From contig OZ026629.1 of NCBI GenBank assembly GCA_964020975.1, forward strand, positions 50,150,634 to 50,214,633: a stretch of DNA of 64,000 nt. The letters run 5' to 3'. This document shows positions 12,844 through 27,900 of this stretch, piece after piece. Position 1 is the first letter of the stretch. Each line of letters opens with the position of its first letter. Source of the stretch: Hermodice carunculata (lineage: Eukaryota > Annelida > Polychaeta > Eunicida > Amphinomidae). The translations under genes and the position numbers were made by a program. A model generated the notes under the pieces. It was given only the letters and a program-made list of their open reading frames with translations. It did no database searches and was not told where the DNA came from.

Positions 12844-14161
12844 CCTGGCAACTAAGGGTGATAACATACCATTAAAGAAATGATGCCTTAATTTACTGCT
12901 ATAACCTGTATCCACTATCGGGGCAACCTTCTCCACTAAGCTCTGTTTTCGATGCAGTGGGGCACTTGGCACTCAGCGTATTGCTGTCACTTATTTTTTA
13001 GCCTGGGGGCGACTTCAGTATCTGATACAAAAGCCCTAATCAGGGGCCTACAACTGGTAACTGTTTGTTGTTGTACATGTATTTACATTTTCAGGTGGTG
13101 CCCACTCTGAAAAAGTCATGTTGTATATTGTACATTACATTCATTCGACAAATTAACCTTTCCATAACACTAATCACACATATATTTTGGATACTACCTC
13201 TTGAAAACATCCAATCAGCTTGGCTGCCAGTTTGAAAATAGTGAATTCCCCACCCAATAGTTTGTAAATAAGCAGTGGGACGATCTTGGGGGTAGGGGTG
13301 ATTAGAGGGTTATAATATATAAAACCATAAGTATATATTTTGCAAATGTTTCAGAGCATCAATAATGATATATGCTGTGGTTGTGATTCACTTTGATATC
13401 CAAATCAAATGTATTTTGTGTGACTGTCCTGCAATCAATGCATTAATTGCACAATGTTCAAAATGGTGCCCGCCACGTGGTGTCGTCACATTTGGATTTG
13501 TAACTAACGATGATAACTGCTTCAGATACAACCAAGCTGGCAGATTAAAGTTCAGTGACCAAGTCATGTTTTAAAAGTACTTTAACGACTGTTTGCCCTG
13601 GTAACTCGGAGAACGGACACCTGAAAACTTGTGAAATATTATGCCTTATTGAACTTATTATGCTGTTCCACCCCCCACCCCCCGACTCTCACTAAAAGAC
13701 GCACAGACACACAGCACTACACAGACATGCATGCCAGTAAAAATTGCCATTATTTATCCAGTGTTGATATAATTTACTAGAAAACGTGTCTACTTCATTA
13801 AAACTATCCAAAGAATCCTATACAATGCGATATTTGCCATATTTTGCCACCAGATGGCACTTCTAACCACATGCCCAGTTCTGGCATACCTGCACCGCTG
13901 CAGCTCCAATCTTGTACATTAGAAAAACCCATGATATAAAAGTTATCCTGTGATCCATTCTATGTCAATGGGAGTCGGGTGGCTAACATGACTGACTGCA
14001 TACTACAAGTTTGTGATTAATTTATCACATCATCCTAGGGTTCCAGTTTTCATACAGGGTACACACATCTGTCAGTGTGGATGTGAATTAATGAAATTAC
14101 TGATTATAATTCTCAACTAACACGAGTGATATTGACATAAATGTCATTAAACCTCCATTGA

Positions 14162-14217
<56 letters not shown>

Positions 14218-14622
14218 TGCTGGTGCACACACACACAGAGTACAAGAACATGTCAAAAATTTAAAGGGAAAGAGCAAAACCTGGGAATGCACTACACCTG
14301 GACATGTACAGGAATATACGGAACACAATGCTTTCATTGCTGCAAAGTTGTTCCATTTTAGGTGGATTTTTAAAACAAAACAGCACAATTACCTTGAATT
14401 CTTCCTATTTGACTGGTGTCCATAAATAGGATTTTACCGTTTTCAACTTCTACTGATAAGCAATTTCTAAACTCCGAATTTTGTGTGACCCCAAATGGAG
14501 GTGCTCTTCATAATAGTTCTCAGTCAGTCTTTGGACCAGATAAAGTCTAGAACACAACCACAATACATGTACCTAATACTTGACAAAACTTAAAACGAAA
14601 CAGAATCTTGGTGAAAATCAGA
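12844..14622. other. Intergenic spacer between AP1M1 and ERCC4
   Basis: I see no gene here. The stretch contains a TA dinucleotide array at 14166-14214 and a C-rich run near 13670. Open frames across it are shadows of the TA array or unsupported. Confidence 0.6.
14166..14214. repeat. (TA)n microsatellite
   Basis: Uninterrupted TA array of about 49 bp in the intergenic spacer. Confidence 0.95.
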
Positions 14623-14628
14623 TTTATT
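14623..14628 (-). promoter_or_regulatory. Candidate poly(A) signal of ERCC4
   Basis: Read on the minus strand this is AATAAA, about 155 nt after the ERCC4 stop codon. It would give a compact 3' UTR of roughly 180 nt. Confidence 0.5.
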
Positions 14629-14783
14629 TGCTGAGAAAATATAAATAATCAATCAAATGTACATTTAATAAATTCTACTCCATTTTATGTATGGCTTTTA
14701 ATTTCAAGTTCATTTCATGCAACCCTCAGACGGGTAATTTCACATATATATGGTTGGATGGCTCCACTCCTATGTCATTATGG

Positions 14784-15708
14784 TCACCTCTTTCTCTTTA
14801 TCCCCCGAGATGAGGTTCCACCTCTCCCGCCTCTTGCACCCTGTTTAGGAAATTTGTAGCTAGTAGGTTTTGTACTGACAGCCTGCTCATTAGGCTGATG
14901 TTTCCCATGCAGGAAATCCCACAGTAGTTTGGCATTAAGTGTAGCTCCCAGTATTTGCTGTAGTTCCTCCTCACTCAGGCTGATCAACTCTGCTATGCTT
15001 TCCACTGCGTTCATCACTGCATACACATTTTTAGAGTTGATCCCTGGCATCTTCAGTAGCATATTCTTCAAACAAAATACAATGCACACAAATGTATCAC
15101 AAGTAACTCACTTTTACAGTAAAATTCTTGTTGGAACGCCAACTGTGCATAGCCTGATTCTCTCTAGAGCACAGGAAGAACTTAGGGTTTGTGGTGCAAA
15201 TAACAGACAAGACCAGTACATATATAGAACTTCGTGCCTGGCAGGCAAGTGTTACTAAATGATGGTGTGGATTGTACACCTCTGATGCAAACTACAGGCA
15301 ACCAGTACACAACAGGAAACTTGCAGGTTAACACAGACATACTTTTGGTGAAGTTTTGCATATATTAAGCTGAAATTAAATGGGGGAAGTGCCCACTGAA
15401 CTTCCTCACAGAGAGAGTGATCATCCAAGTGCCAAAGTGACTAGTCTCGCCAGTAGCTTTTGTATTGCTTCAAATCCTACTCATGCCCAGAGAGGTCACG
15501 TATGATTGGCCAGACAATGCTAAAGCCTGTTACTAGGTGCTTGGTTACTATGTGATGAGTCTGTGGTAACTTCTTCCAACAAAAACAAATATACATGTAT
15601 TTCTTACAGAAGGACAGATCTTGAATGTGAAATGACTTGTGACAAGATGTCATCATACATTTCTGATGTACATAATTTGCTCTTCAATTTTGGCTTTTCA
15701 AGCATAAA

Positions 15709-15789
<81 letters not shown>

Positions 15790-15907
15790 ATAAATCTGAT
15801 TGATGAAAATTAAGTGAAATATACTGGACTGCAATGACTTGATATAATTATGTTTACACTTAAAGTATTGTTTTTAGACATAAAGGATTGAACATATGTT
15901 GCTATCC

Positions 15908-15942
<35 letters not shown>

Positions 15943-18900
15943 CATCATCATCATCATCATCACCATCACCATCACCATCACCATCACCACCACCACCACC
16001 ACCACCACCACCACCACCACCTGGGGCCTAATGAAAAGCTCACAGTAATCATATTGTTGGTAATACATGTTCTGAGACCTAAAAACTGATGCTCCAAAGT
16101 TCCAATTTATCATCATGTTTACCATGCACATTCAGGGACCTAACTGTCAAAAGCACCAATGTGGACCTTCAAAAAAACCCAAGAGGATAATGATTATCCT
16201 GTGCTCTGCTGACTGGAATATGCTTTAACAGTATTGCAACACATGCACTGTATCTATATACCATGTACAATGTCCATAAAAAAGAGCTAAAAAAGGAAAA
16301 GTTTGCCAATTCTGGCCACCAGAATCACACAATAATAGTGTAAATGTACTTATTTCCAGTGTACTGATTTTCACAGATTTTGCATTTGAGATATTTAACT
16401 GTTTTAATTTCACATTTTTTGACCGAGTACTTACTAAGCCTACAGATTTAAAATATCACTTTTTGTTTTTTTATCTGTATAAATCTATAATTGCCCATGA
16501 ACTATGGTATGCTTTCAAGAATTACATGTTATACCTGTGGTGCCAGGTTGTATTTGGTGCTGAGCTCAGACTCGGACCCCTCAGATATTGCCATGGCTGC
16601 AGCAGAGTCAGGCTGGGCCCGTCCTTGCTGTTAACAGTGGAAATTAAGTCATATATTACCTGTTATAATTATGTACAATTACAGACTGATAGGTGAATTA
16701 ATAAATTATTCGTAATAACTGATGTCATATTAAGAAGCATTAAAATCTGCATGTCATTTCCTACAAAACACAACAGTGTCACCAATCACAATATTGTGAC
16801 AGCCATAATTAAGTTTCTTCTTCACCAGACATGGAATAATGAGAGTGGTCCAGAACACCAGGATTCCTTGTGTCTTATGAACAACCTCCTGTTCAAATTG
16901 CCCAATAACAACAGATAGTAAAATGTCGTCTGCTTCAATGCTTCTGCTTACACTTCTCCTGAACAGATATATTGACATACTTTGAAGGAGACTTGTAGAG
17001 AAGATCTATCCTGAAACAGGAATCAGGTAAACAAGGCGGAGTGGATCAGCTGGCTTACCTTCAACTCCTCAAACAGCTCTGCAGTGGCGTAAGGACTCTG
17101 ACACCATAGGATACGGAGACGAGGAAAGTGTAGCGTAAGAAGTGTCAACTTAGACAACACATCATGGCTGCTGATCTCACTGCTGAGGGGTGTGTTGGCC
17201 TGGAAACATTTAAATGTTTACCACCGTGTCACTATGATGGATTCATACATGGTGATCATCATGTACCACTTTAACATTTACAACAGGAATATTATTACTA
17301 CTGAGCGATGACACTGAACAAGTACAACAAGACACTGCTACAGATAAGACAGGTGGATGTAAAAAAAAAATTACGGCAACATTTTATATTGCTGCTTGAC
17401 AGCTGACAATAATATATAATTATGTATAATGATGGACTCATTTGCCCTGTGCATCTTTTATAAATGAAGACAACACATGGTGACCTGCATTTATTGTGAT
17501 GATAGCTGCTAACAAGAAACACGCACAAACCTGGAGGGAGAATGCCTTGTCTGGATCAAACTCTATCAGCAGCACTGGCTTCTTGTAGTATCTACTCATA
17601 GAGACACACTGGTTGTACAGGCGACCACTATTGAGGGAGCCAATCAGATCACTGAGACTCTTTCTCTCCACACAAATGTCTGGTGTCAATATATAGTCTC
17701 CAACCTGAAAGCAACGTCAACAGTTTGTGTATGTGGCTCACATTTTGGCATGGTGTGCAGGCTCCTCACCCAGCTTCTTTTTTTGTGATACATTTTTTTT
17801 GTCTGACATTCCTCAGAATTACTGGTACATTTCTTTGTATTTTTGGCTCCAAGTGGCTCAGCATTGACCATTTTACACCTAAATTTTCAACAAATTTTAG
17901 GGGCATGCCCCCTGACTCCCTGTTAAACAAAATATTTTGGCCACTTGATCCCCTCTTCAAAATTCCTGGATCTGCTCCTGTGTATCTACATACGATATAA
18001 TAATTCTGGCTTGTTTAAATGGAGCTGCAGCATTTGCTATTGACAAATATTTGTTGGGTGTAAAAGGTTTGCTGATCCGCAGAAATGGTATGCAGCACAT
18101 TGCAAATAAATCTGTCAAAATATGTGACATCTTCATATACTTCAAAAGGTTACTCTTACGAAATTCAGCAGTACTGCAGTGATATGCAGCTGAGTCCAAC
18201 ATAAATAGGGACATACCTCAATAGTGACTGGATCTATATCAATACCTCGTCTGTGGATTAACGATGGCAACTGACTCCTGAACTCTCTCATATCAACAAT
18301 TATCTGAAATAAAACAAAGTTTCACTATATTTTGGAACACAGGGTTTCTATCAGTCTAGAAATTGTGAAAAAAAATCAGCAAAACATAGTTCTCTGCGAT
18401 ACCCTTGGCCACGAAGCATCAACAGCTAGATACACATATGTAACACGACCCCTCTGACCCTTTGCTACAAAGAATTATGCTTCCTTTAAACCCCCCCCCC
18501 CCCAAATTCTGAGTTCTTTTGATATAATGCAGATGACTTTTTTTGGCCCATGTTTATGTCGGAACACCTCAAAGTGAAATAAAATGATCTTAAGCATCTC
18601 TGTGTACACATTTCAACTGTCCCTAGGTTTATGCACAAAAAGTCAAACAGAGAACGCTACAGCACTAATAACAAAATACTTTTTGTGACATATCACAAGA
18701 TGGTGTTTCACATCTTGAACAGTTTGGCTGTTACTGGTAGGTATGTGTACCTTTTGCGTCTGTTCATCGATCTTTTGTATACCTCCTTTACGTGTGTTGA
18801 CAGTGGCATTGGCTGGTGTCATGTCTCTGGCCAGCTCTGGGTCTTCCTCCATTTTGCCTGCTTGCTCAGCTGTTACAACCATACTCTTGTAAGGGAGAGA

Positions 18901-21900
18901 AAAGAGAGAGAGAAAAAATACAATGATGGTGAGCGTGCACTGTAAGATCTGTATATTACTGAGTCTTGTGGTCAATATTACAGCCACGACTGATGCACTC
19001 AAGATACACAGCAGTACACTGTACATGTGGTTCCTTTTAGTGCACTGTTACACCAAAGATATAGTGCTAACTGAGCTACAGGCATGAAAAGCCTTCTGCA
19101 AAGTATTTCTCTACACTATAATGACAGTTGACGCAACAGAAGTATTATTCCATGCACAATGACTGCTTTGTTCATGGCCCTGAATGTCACATAAAGTTTG
19201 GGTGCATAAACACCATTCGCATATGCCAGTAATATAAATGTACACCTAATGAGCTGACATTTTCTCCACATGCACAAAAATTGTAAAAACTAAATGCAAG
19301 TCATCAACCCAGAAATGTTCCTAGGAATTTTTCCAAGCAGCTGTTAGCATTGCACAATTCTTGGGGTAATTGATGTGATTACATGTTGTATCATCATCTC
19401 CCTGATTTGGAACTACATGTATTTTCATTCGGAGTCCAATGGCAGATTATTTTTTTTTCATGAATTAAGACAGCACTGGGTAGCCAAGGGCTTTGTCAAT
19501 GGTTTTTCTATTGTTAAGCAAGTCATGTTGCATCAGCTGCGCAGAGGTATCAGTAAATCTATGAATTACCTTCAAAGGCAAACACAATCAACTATTGAAC
19601 TCATGACTGGGCATTCTGTAATTGAACTGAAGCTCTATCTGTCAGGATTCTGAATGTCCATGTAAATCATGTTGTGTACAGACTTGATGATCTAATACCA
19701 GTCATACTGATGAAGCTTTCATACTCACTGCTTTTTGTTTGATCAGATACTCAAATGCCTCTTTCTCTTTCCTCAGTGTGGTCAGGTATCGTTGCTCCTC
19801 CGTGGATGCGCTATACATCAGGAAGTATACCCGAAGAGGTGTTCCTGGTCGACTGGCACGGTACACCTGCAATCAACAATTTGTATGCCCTTTCACCCTC
19901 TGGGAACTGTATCAACAGCTTTGTTCAGTGCCAAGGAAAGTTATTGAACAGCCTGTCTCTCTCTTTCTCTCAATTTCTTTTGGAATTTACTACTCTGTTG
20001 CCTGCTGAGACAGACCCTTGTTATGTAGGATGGTCTGAAGGTGTGCCCTAAGATTATTGTATGTAAAAGGAGTTTTGCTTTAATAGCAGGCAAGCTAAAT
20101 CTGGTGAGAGTAATTTTGTATAAAAAAATTTCCAGAGCATTCCTTTTTTATTATTTATGTATTTCACAATAATGTCCAAAGTTAATGAAGAGTAAGCTTT
20201 AATTATTCATTAAATTTCTTCATGGTTGACACATTTGATCCAAAGACAGAACATGAATTTGAAACAAATATAATATTTTGAGAGTATGTCACGCACCTGA
20301 CCAAACTTACAACATTTTTTTTGAAGTTTTAGTTTTGCTCAGTTTATTCTTTTGTTGAATTTATGCAGACCAAATTGTGCAATAAGCCTTGAATGAACCT
20401 TGACCTACTTCCAGTTGGCGAACAAATGCCATGTCTGCATCATACAGGACGACGTAGCGAGGCTGCACCTCCTCCAGTGTACGCAGCAGGCTGTTGGGGT
20501 CCGAGGAGCCATGCAATGGGTGCAGGATGGTCACTGGTGCCTTCAGCACTCCATAGTAGGCATCTGCTGACCTGCCAATGAACTCCCTGTCACCTTCTTT
20601 TTCCTCCTCGGGTTCCTGTATACATGATTGTTAGACTGTCAGGATATCTAACAGCATGGTTATCCTTTTATATTTACATGACAGGTGGACAAAAAATTTG
20701 TAACACGATCATTATTTTGTTTCAAGTAGGCAATGCCTAAAGTTCTGACTTGGTGCAGAACATCTTACAGACTTCCTGTCTTATTGTTTGGAAATCCTTG
20801 TCCAAGAGAACATACAGTCGAGATGCTGACCTGAGTTTAATGAGATGCGAGATTAGGGGTCAAATCAGCAGCCTCGTTCTCGGTTCCATTGCTGGGCAGT
20901 GCTTATGTAAACAAAGACGCATGGGCACATCCATGATCTTAGTCCCTGCTATTTGGGAGTGTTGAGGTGTTCGCAGATCACATGAAAGGGGTGTGATAAG
21001 TCATTTACCACTTACAGTAAAACCTTCCTATACCGAACACCCTTGGGACCTGAAAAAAGTGTTCCGTAAGGGGAGGTGTTCAGTATAGGCAAGTTCGCTA
21101 ACATTGGAAGTATACATACGGGACCAAGAAATGGTGTTCAGAATAGAGAGGTGTTCGGTATATGGAGGTGTTCGGTTAGAGAGGTTTTACTGTATATAAC
21201 AGTCAGTGCATTTATTGGGTTACGATTAATGGTCATTTTACGAGCATCCTGTCACCCGATACCCCACTGAAGACACAAGAGATGCCTGTTTGGAACACCC
21301 ACCAACCAGATTCTGCTCTGGCATTTTAATTTAAAACAGATCCATGACCCTTTCATGCTGTAACTTGACCAACAAGTGTTCATGCTTTTCAAGAGGGTAT
21401 AAATTTGGGCTGGATTGGGTTAAATTTTCAAGATACAAGTGGTCCAATTTGAATAACAGAACAGTCCATTTTATCAGAAGTAAAGGGGGTTTAGAACTAC
21501 TGATGAAATAAAACCTTTTCTGTAATAACATAGATTAGGCTAAGTTTCATACTTACTGATATTTTAAGTTGTGAAAAAAATATATTTGAGCATTCTAGGG
21601 CAAATTGTACAGATTTGATCAAAATTCAAAGGGCCCTACCCCCTAAATATGCCATTTTGGGGTTCCTTCCTTTTTGGCTGAAAGGTGGACACAAGGTTGT
21701 CACTATCCCACCACCCCTATTGGATTATGGATCTGTTTGCTTTGGCAGTGCATTCTTGGTGCAAATTGCCGGGAAAAGACCCCATGTTACAAAAGAAAAA
21801 GTGGATTTTTTTGCAAAATGGCGGATTTTAGAGGTTGAAATTCAAAGTCAGGTCAGAAGATTATTTCTTTCTAATTTGGACCTACATCTTACTGTTTGCA

Positions 21901-24900
21901 TCAGGAAAGTATTTTTGCAGTGGATGGCAAAATATTTTGTCATCACATTGCTTGTACAAAATTTGATCAAATTACATGTACATGACCTCTGGATATTTTG
22001 GTCAGCAATGGCTGACAGATCAGAAATGAAATGGACATATTGTACTACCATGGCCCTATTATTAGACTGGAATAATACCATAATGTGGATTTAAATCTGT
22101 GGAAAGAGGACATATAAAGGTAAGAGATCATAACACATCTTTTGTACCACTTTTTACAAATTTCTTATTTGTATGTGATACCAGTTAATATCATGGCCGC
22201 CATGTTGGATTTTGTGTATTTTGGTGACGTCACAGCCTAAGGCTTAGCTTGGAACCGAGGCGTGCTGGTAGCCAATCAATCTCATTCATGTCTCAGCATT
22301 TCGACTGATAGTTAATAACCGTTTCTCCCTAAAACCACCCAAAGCTGGCCTCTGGTCAAATGTCATCTGCTTCAATATTTTGGCTCTGCATTTAGGTAAA
22401 AGCAGGGTTTGAAAATACTGTTTTTACCTTGTCATATCACATGAGGATATGGCTTGTGTAAAATGAAAAAGCTGCATTAGCTTGCAGAAAATGTAATAAA
22501 AACATGGCTTATGTTTGGATGATCTTGAATATGGATAAAACACAAATGGACATCATCTAAAGAATAAATTCCCATTGGCAAAGAAAATTTAACATTTTAA
22601 TTTTTTACCTCAGATTCTTTGTCTCCATTCTTTGTAGTTGAAGTGTCATCATCAGGCTTGACGTCAATCATCTGTGTTAATGTCAGGTCATTAGTTTTCT
22701 TCATGACCCTTGACCCTCCTTTTCCTCTTGGCTGATCTTTATCTTCATTGGCTGACTTTGAAACCTTCAACATGTTCAGGACACATCTGTCAGTACAAGT
22801 GTATTCACTGGATGCACATGTAAAGGAATGTACATTTAGGACCACACAAACAGACTGTAAGTAAAGCAAACTCCAATTTAACAATAACATTTCATCAGAA
22901 ACTGTGCATACAATACATCATACATCAGTCATTCTGTGCATAATGTCTTGTCAATCCAGTAAATGTTATTAACAGATACCATGACAAAAGCATGTAATTA
23001 CAAAATAATTTATATTCAGTTCACTTTGACTTTAATTGACAATCACACACTTGTCACTAGTGTCAATGTTTACTATGAATCTGGGGTTGCTAACCTGCTC
23101 ATAGGGCACTAAGACATGGAGCATGGAAGGTACTTTATAATGTTTATGCCCAATGTTCAAAACATGGTAATGCAGTGCGCTCTCATGATAACGCTAACAA
23201 TGGGGTGCATGGAGTAGACCATGTCATAGCACAATAACCACAATAACCTTTTAATGAGAGGTCATTTGACATTGGAGTGATAAAACAGTGCTTCAGTGGG
23301 AGCCACAGGATGCCAGGTTATATCAGACCTTGTAGTGAGGGGGCCTTATGAAGAGGGAACACTGTAGTGTGTCACTATTTCTATGTGATCCTTTACTATA
23401 TTATGAAACTTGTCACCTGCTATCGAAGCAATCATCCCTTCAATAAACCAAATAGTGTACACACAATAAATAAGTCAAATAAAAATAACTGCAAGTTATA
23501 TCATTTTTAATATTCATTACCATATTTAACACACTGTGTACATGTACATTTACATGTACATGTACATGTATTAATGTTTTATTCAATATTGGGAATTACT
23601 ATCGGTCATTTAAAAAAAAAAAATCATGCACAATCTTTCCGTTGCAATGCAAAATAAATTACTTCTGCCATCTACGATTTAAACTTGACATTGATTTAAT
23701 AGTTGCTAATATGTAGTCACATTTTATTAATCTATTTTTTTTTGGGGGGGGGGGTGGGCATGTCCCACTTGCAAGTATTGAAATTAACCCTTAAATCCTT
23801 TACCCCTTACCTTTTTAGGTTGGTCAGTTGGCATAGGTACCTGGTGCCCAACTAATTTAGAAACAAGACGATTTAGCACAGTGACCCCACCTTCACACAG
23901 ATACTGAAAACAAATCACAATTTCACAAAGAAAGAGACTTTATTTAATTTTGCATATACATGTGGGCTTGCATGCTCTGATTGGTCACATGTGAGTTCTA
24001 TGGAACTGATCTGAGTGGTTGGTGGCATGTGACAGCTTCATGTCAAAGAAGTTTCCATACTGTAGCTACAAGATTAACCAAGAATTTTACCACTTCCTGT
24101 TCAAATTACCCAAAGGTGCCAAGATGTGAATTGTCATCTGCATTAATGTTTTTATTTAAATTTCTTATTGATCATAACTATATTTCAAGGAATAACTCAG
24201 CAACACATACGAGGTTAACTTATCCAAGTCAGTAGACTTCTTTGTGACACCAGTTGGGCACATTGCACCCAACATGTGCCGAAGAAAGCTGCTGACTCAT
24301 TGTTATTATAACTGGGAACAGGTACACGTAGAGTTAATACCTGTTTCAGCTGACTACACGTCCTGTCGTCCTGGGCCACCACCAGTGCCCTCCCTGGCCC
24401 CACACTGGGGTCCACAGTTTTGTTTTCCTCCTCTATCTCTTGTAGCACCTCTGCCAGGGCCTTCCACTTAGGACACTCCTCTGGACTTACATCTACAACA
24501 CGAAGCATGTTATGTCCCGATAGGAAAGTCCTTTTCATATAATGCATAATATATGTGTGCAATCATATAATGTAGTAATTAATGACAGTGATGTTGATTG
24601 ACTTATTTTGCTGAAGAATAAAAAGTTGACTGTTGGTAGTAGCATAATATTTGTGCAAAAAGTGATTTCCATTTCTTAGAATCACTACAACCCTTTGGCA
24701 GACATTTTGCCAGGCAAAATCCTGTCTGTGCAATTAAAAGCACATATCCTAGAACATAAGCCCACCAAACTGAATAAGATGGAGTCCCCCAGGTTCAAGA
24801 GCAAGCATTACTAGGTCCATCAACTCTGCACCATGGGAACTTTTGGTCTCAATGTAAACATAGTGGCATAGTATAATGCGAAATTTTTGCGGTTCTTGCA

Positions 24901-27900
24901 TATTTTTCCCATGAACTACTACTGCCATAGAGATACTTGTTTGTACCACATAATATTCGCATATGGCTTAGTTTTCAGCACTGGGAGAATGACAACAGCA
25001 GAGTCAGACTCTCTCTGTGCGTATCCGCAATGGCTACAGTAGGATCTTAACGGAGAGCTCTTTTTCAGGGCATCACAGCACCAGCACTTCCAGCAACACA
25101 CTCAGCACATCCCATAATGATGCACTCCCACTGGCCTTGCTTGCATGTGGCCTGGCCAACATCTTCAATGGATGAAAGGCCCAATTTATTCAGTGACCCA
25201 CCAACAACCAAAGAAAATCCAAAAACACTAGAGTAATTTCCAACTCCACTTTTGGAAACTGTACTTTCATATGACCAGCTCACACTGAGTGGGTGAGTGG
25301 GTCAAGTCAAGGTCATGCACTGATGTGTCACGCATGATGCTACCAGGCAACTACATGTATATATCTGTGCCTTATTAAATTTATTATGCTAATAGAGATT
25401 TATGCTACAGGTAGCAGGAACTGTACTTGTTAATCCTTAAATGCTGAAAGTGTAAACGTTTGGTTTCTACATTCTATCTGTGAGGCAGAAAGATAAAAAC
25501 TTTGAATACACTTGTGAATCATTTTCTTGACTCTCATGTTTGTTTACTTATGCCATCTAGTGGCAATGTTTAGCTCTAAGCAGATCTATGAAGAATAAGC
25601 AGATAAAAGTCAAAATTTTCCTGTTGTAACATGTAACAAAGGACAAAAATATAAATATAAGAAATGAACTCCAATTACACTGCATGTATGAGGTAATAGC
25701 CTGCAGGGATTGACAGGCACCTGCCATGGAACATGTTAGTGCTGCACGGTACACTGTGGACAAACAGTCAATTCTCTCCTTGTTCTGTTTTCATTATTCA
25801 GAAGAGTTTAGGTAGGATTTCTATCTGGGCTCCTTAATCATTCATACAGAAACCCCCATCAAAGATTCCCCACAAGGTATTCACCTGATCATCTTTATGC
25901 AAACGCAACTTTCTAAATTAAAGAATGGGGGTCTGCTGCCAACACTGGTACTGCCCAGTGTTGTGGAGTAAAAGAGTGGCACTTGGAGCACATGAACAAC
26001 AACATGTCACTAGAGGGCAGGATCAAACTCAAGGTAAGGGACCTAATGATCCATCCTTGATGTAAGCTTTACCATGTTAGCAATGTACACTATACTACAG
26101 AGGTTTCTGTCGTGTCCAGTCCTAGATGAGTCACTCATACTGCAAAACTGGCCAGACTTCTCTCCTTGTTCTGTCATTTGCTGCCAGGCATCCACCTGGT
26201 TTCTTTCTTTTCATTTTTCTTCCCGTGCCTCTAACAATTGTATCATATTAAAAATAAGATGATATTGACTACTAATGGACTACTCACTTTGAATGTTAGT
26301 CTCCTTGTTCTTGTCTTCATCATCTTGTTTGGACTTCTTTGATTTGTTTTGACTGCCAAACACTCGCTCCTTTGCATGCTTGAAAGAAAACACAGCAATA
26401 ACTTTCACATGGGGTCTAATTTTGTCAAATTTCTTTCTTAGAATCAAAATTATATATTTCAAATGCTTACAACTAAAGAATTTTATGCAGTAAATCAGCC
26501 ATTAGCCATCCAGAAGATAGACACCTTGGTTTTTAAATGAAATACGAGGCCTTCATTTCTTTCCAGTGCATGAAAACTTTCAAACTTCAAACTAACTTGT
26601 GATGACTTCATGTGCAGAATCACTTACAACATCTAAGTATAATTGTACAGGGAAAAAAAAAATCACACACAAGAAAGCTTATTCTTGCACTGTAATACTC
26701 ACCAAATATAAACTGTCAGCTGAGTCTGTGAACAGCCACCCAGTGTTTTGACCAAATGTCTTTTCACTTGATCTATGTCATAAGCAAAGGCCAGAACTCA
26801 CTTTCAAAGCTACATCATGTACATGTATATATGTTTTGCTGTTGCCTTTCATACAAGCAGATTGAAGACTGAAACTATCCAGTTTGAACCAAGTATAACT
26901 GATATACAGTGGTACCCCTCTTGTAGCCTCCCGATGAGAGGCCATCCCCTCTACAGAGGTCTGTTCTCCATTCATCAAGCATGATCTTTTCGCTTTATCT
27001 CCCCCCCCCCCCACACACACACAAGAGGCTACCCCTCTCATGATGCCAGGTTCCTGGTACACTTCGGGAGTGGTCTTATAAGACAGGGACCACTGTATAT
27101 TTAACATGACTTTATTACAAGATGCATCAAGCTCTTCATTGATCACAAATTCCATACAACTATTAATGAATTGCAGTCACTGATAAACCACAATGCTATG
27201 AAATCATGGTTCTTTCTATCTAATTATTGGATCTAGTTTCCTCAACTTCTACCAACATATCTCAACCATGAGATGATACGATGTGCCAGGTACATTATCA
27301 TGTGGAAATTAACTGATCACGTACCTGATAGAATTGATCAAGTTGTAAAAGTTCACACAGTCATACTGGGTCAGGTGTCTGCATCAAACAGAACCAAAAT
27401 ACATGTATTAGTTTCAGTGAACACAGTGGACACTTACTCACATTGTTTATTCACAATTTTAAGACCCTCCCATTATGCTTCAACTTGTAAACAATAAATT
27501 ATATTACAAGATTACTCAGTTGCTGCAACCCATGTTGATCATACACTGAAATATACTGGCACCTGTAGCCTGGCATAATGGTCTCCTTTATAGGCTGAAT
27601 CTGTTATATGTGTTTGTGCCTCTGAGCAACATACACTACATATGTGTGTATTACATTTCATAGGCCTAAGTTAATTATATTTCAAACAAAAAGTTCCAGA
27701 ATTGACCTTACTCTAAGATAAGTCTGAGAGTCTTGAGATCTGACACCAGTTGTCGTGTTTTCTGTCCCAGCTGGTGCCAAACAGGATCCAGCAAGTGGCG
27801 CAATGACTTGTCAAAATTTTTGGTGAGTGCATTCTCCACAGTTATCTCCTCCATGTCTAGCTGTAATCAAGGTCAGAAGTACAAGGAACAATAAGAGCTG

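Larger units (their letters stand above)
15066..16534 (-). other. ERCC4 intron 21 with two long microsatellites
   Basis: This 1.47-kb intron holds the TA array at 15712-15788 and a compound trinucleotide array at 15908-16020. I see nothing else in it. Confidence 0.85.
14784..16627 (-). other. ERCC4: ERCC4 exons 21-22: tandem helix-hairpin-helix and RG-rich tail
   Basis: Residues about 786-909. Exon 21 is a variable linker. Exon 22 encodes the (HhH)2 domain that pairs with ERCC1: [18 protein letters not shown] gives the first hairpin, and [24 protein letters not shown] the second. The protein ends in a basic, glycine-arginine-rich tail (GARGGRGG, then RGIKRKR) from about residue 892, which differs from the lysine/glycine end of human XPF. 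The stop TGA is at 14784-14786. Confidence 0.9.

Noticed and set aside
21615-22094. 159-residue plus-strand frame in ERCC4 intron 14
   Set aside because: No recognised domain, low-complexity hydrophobic composition, and inside a well-supported intron of the opposite strand.
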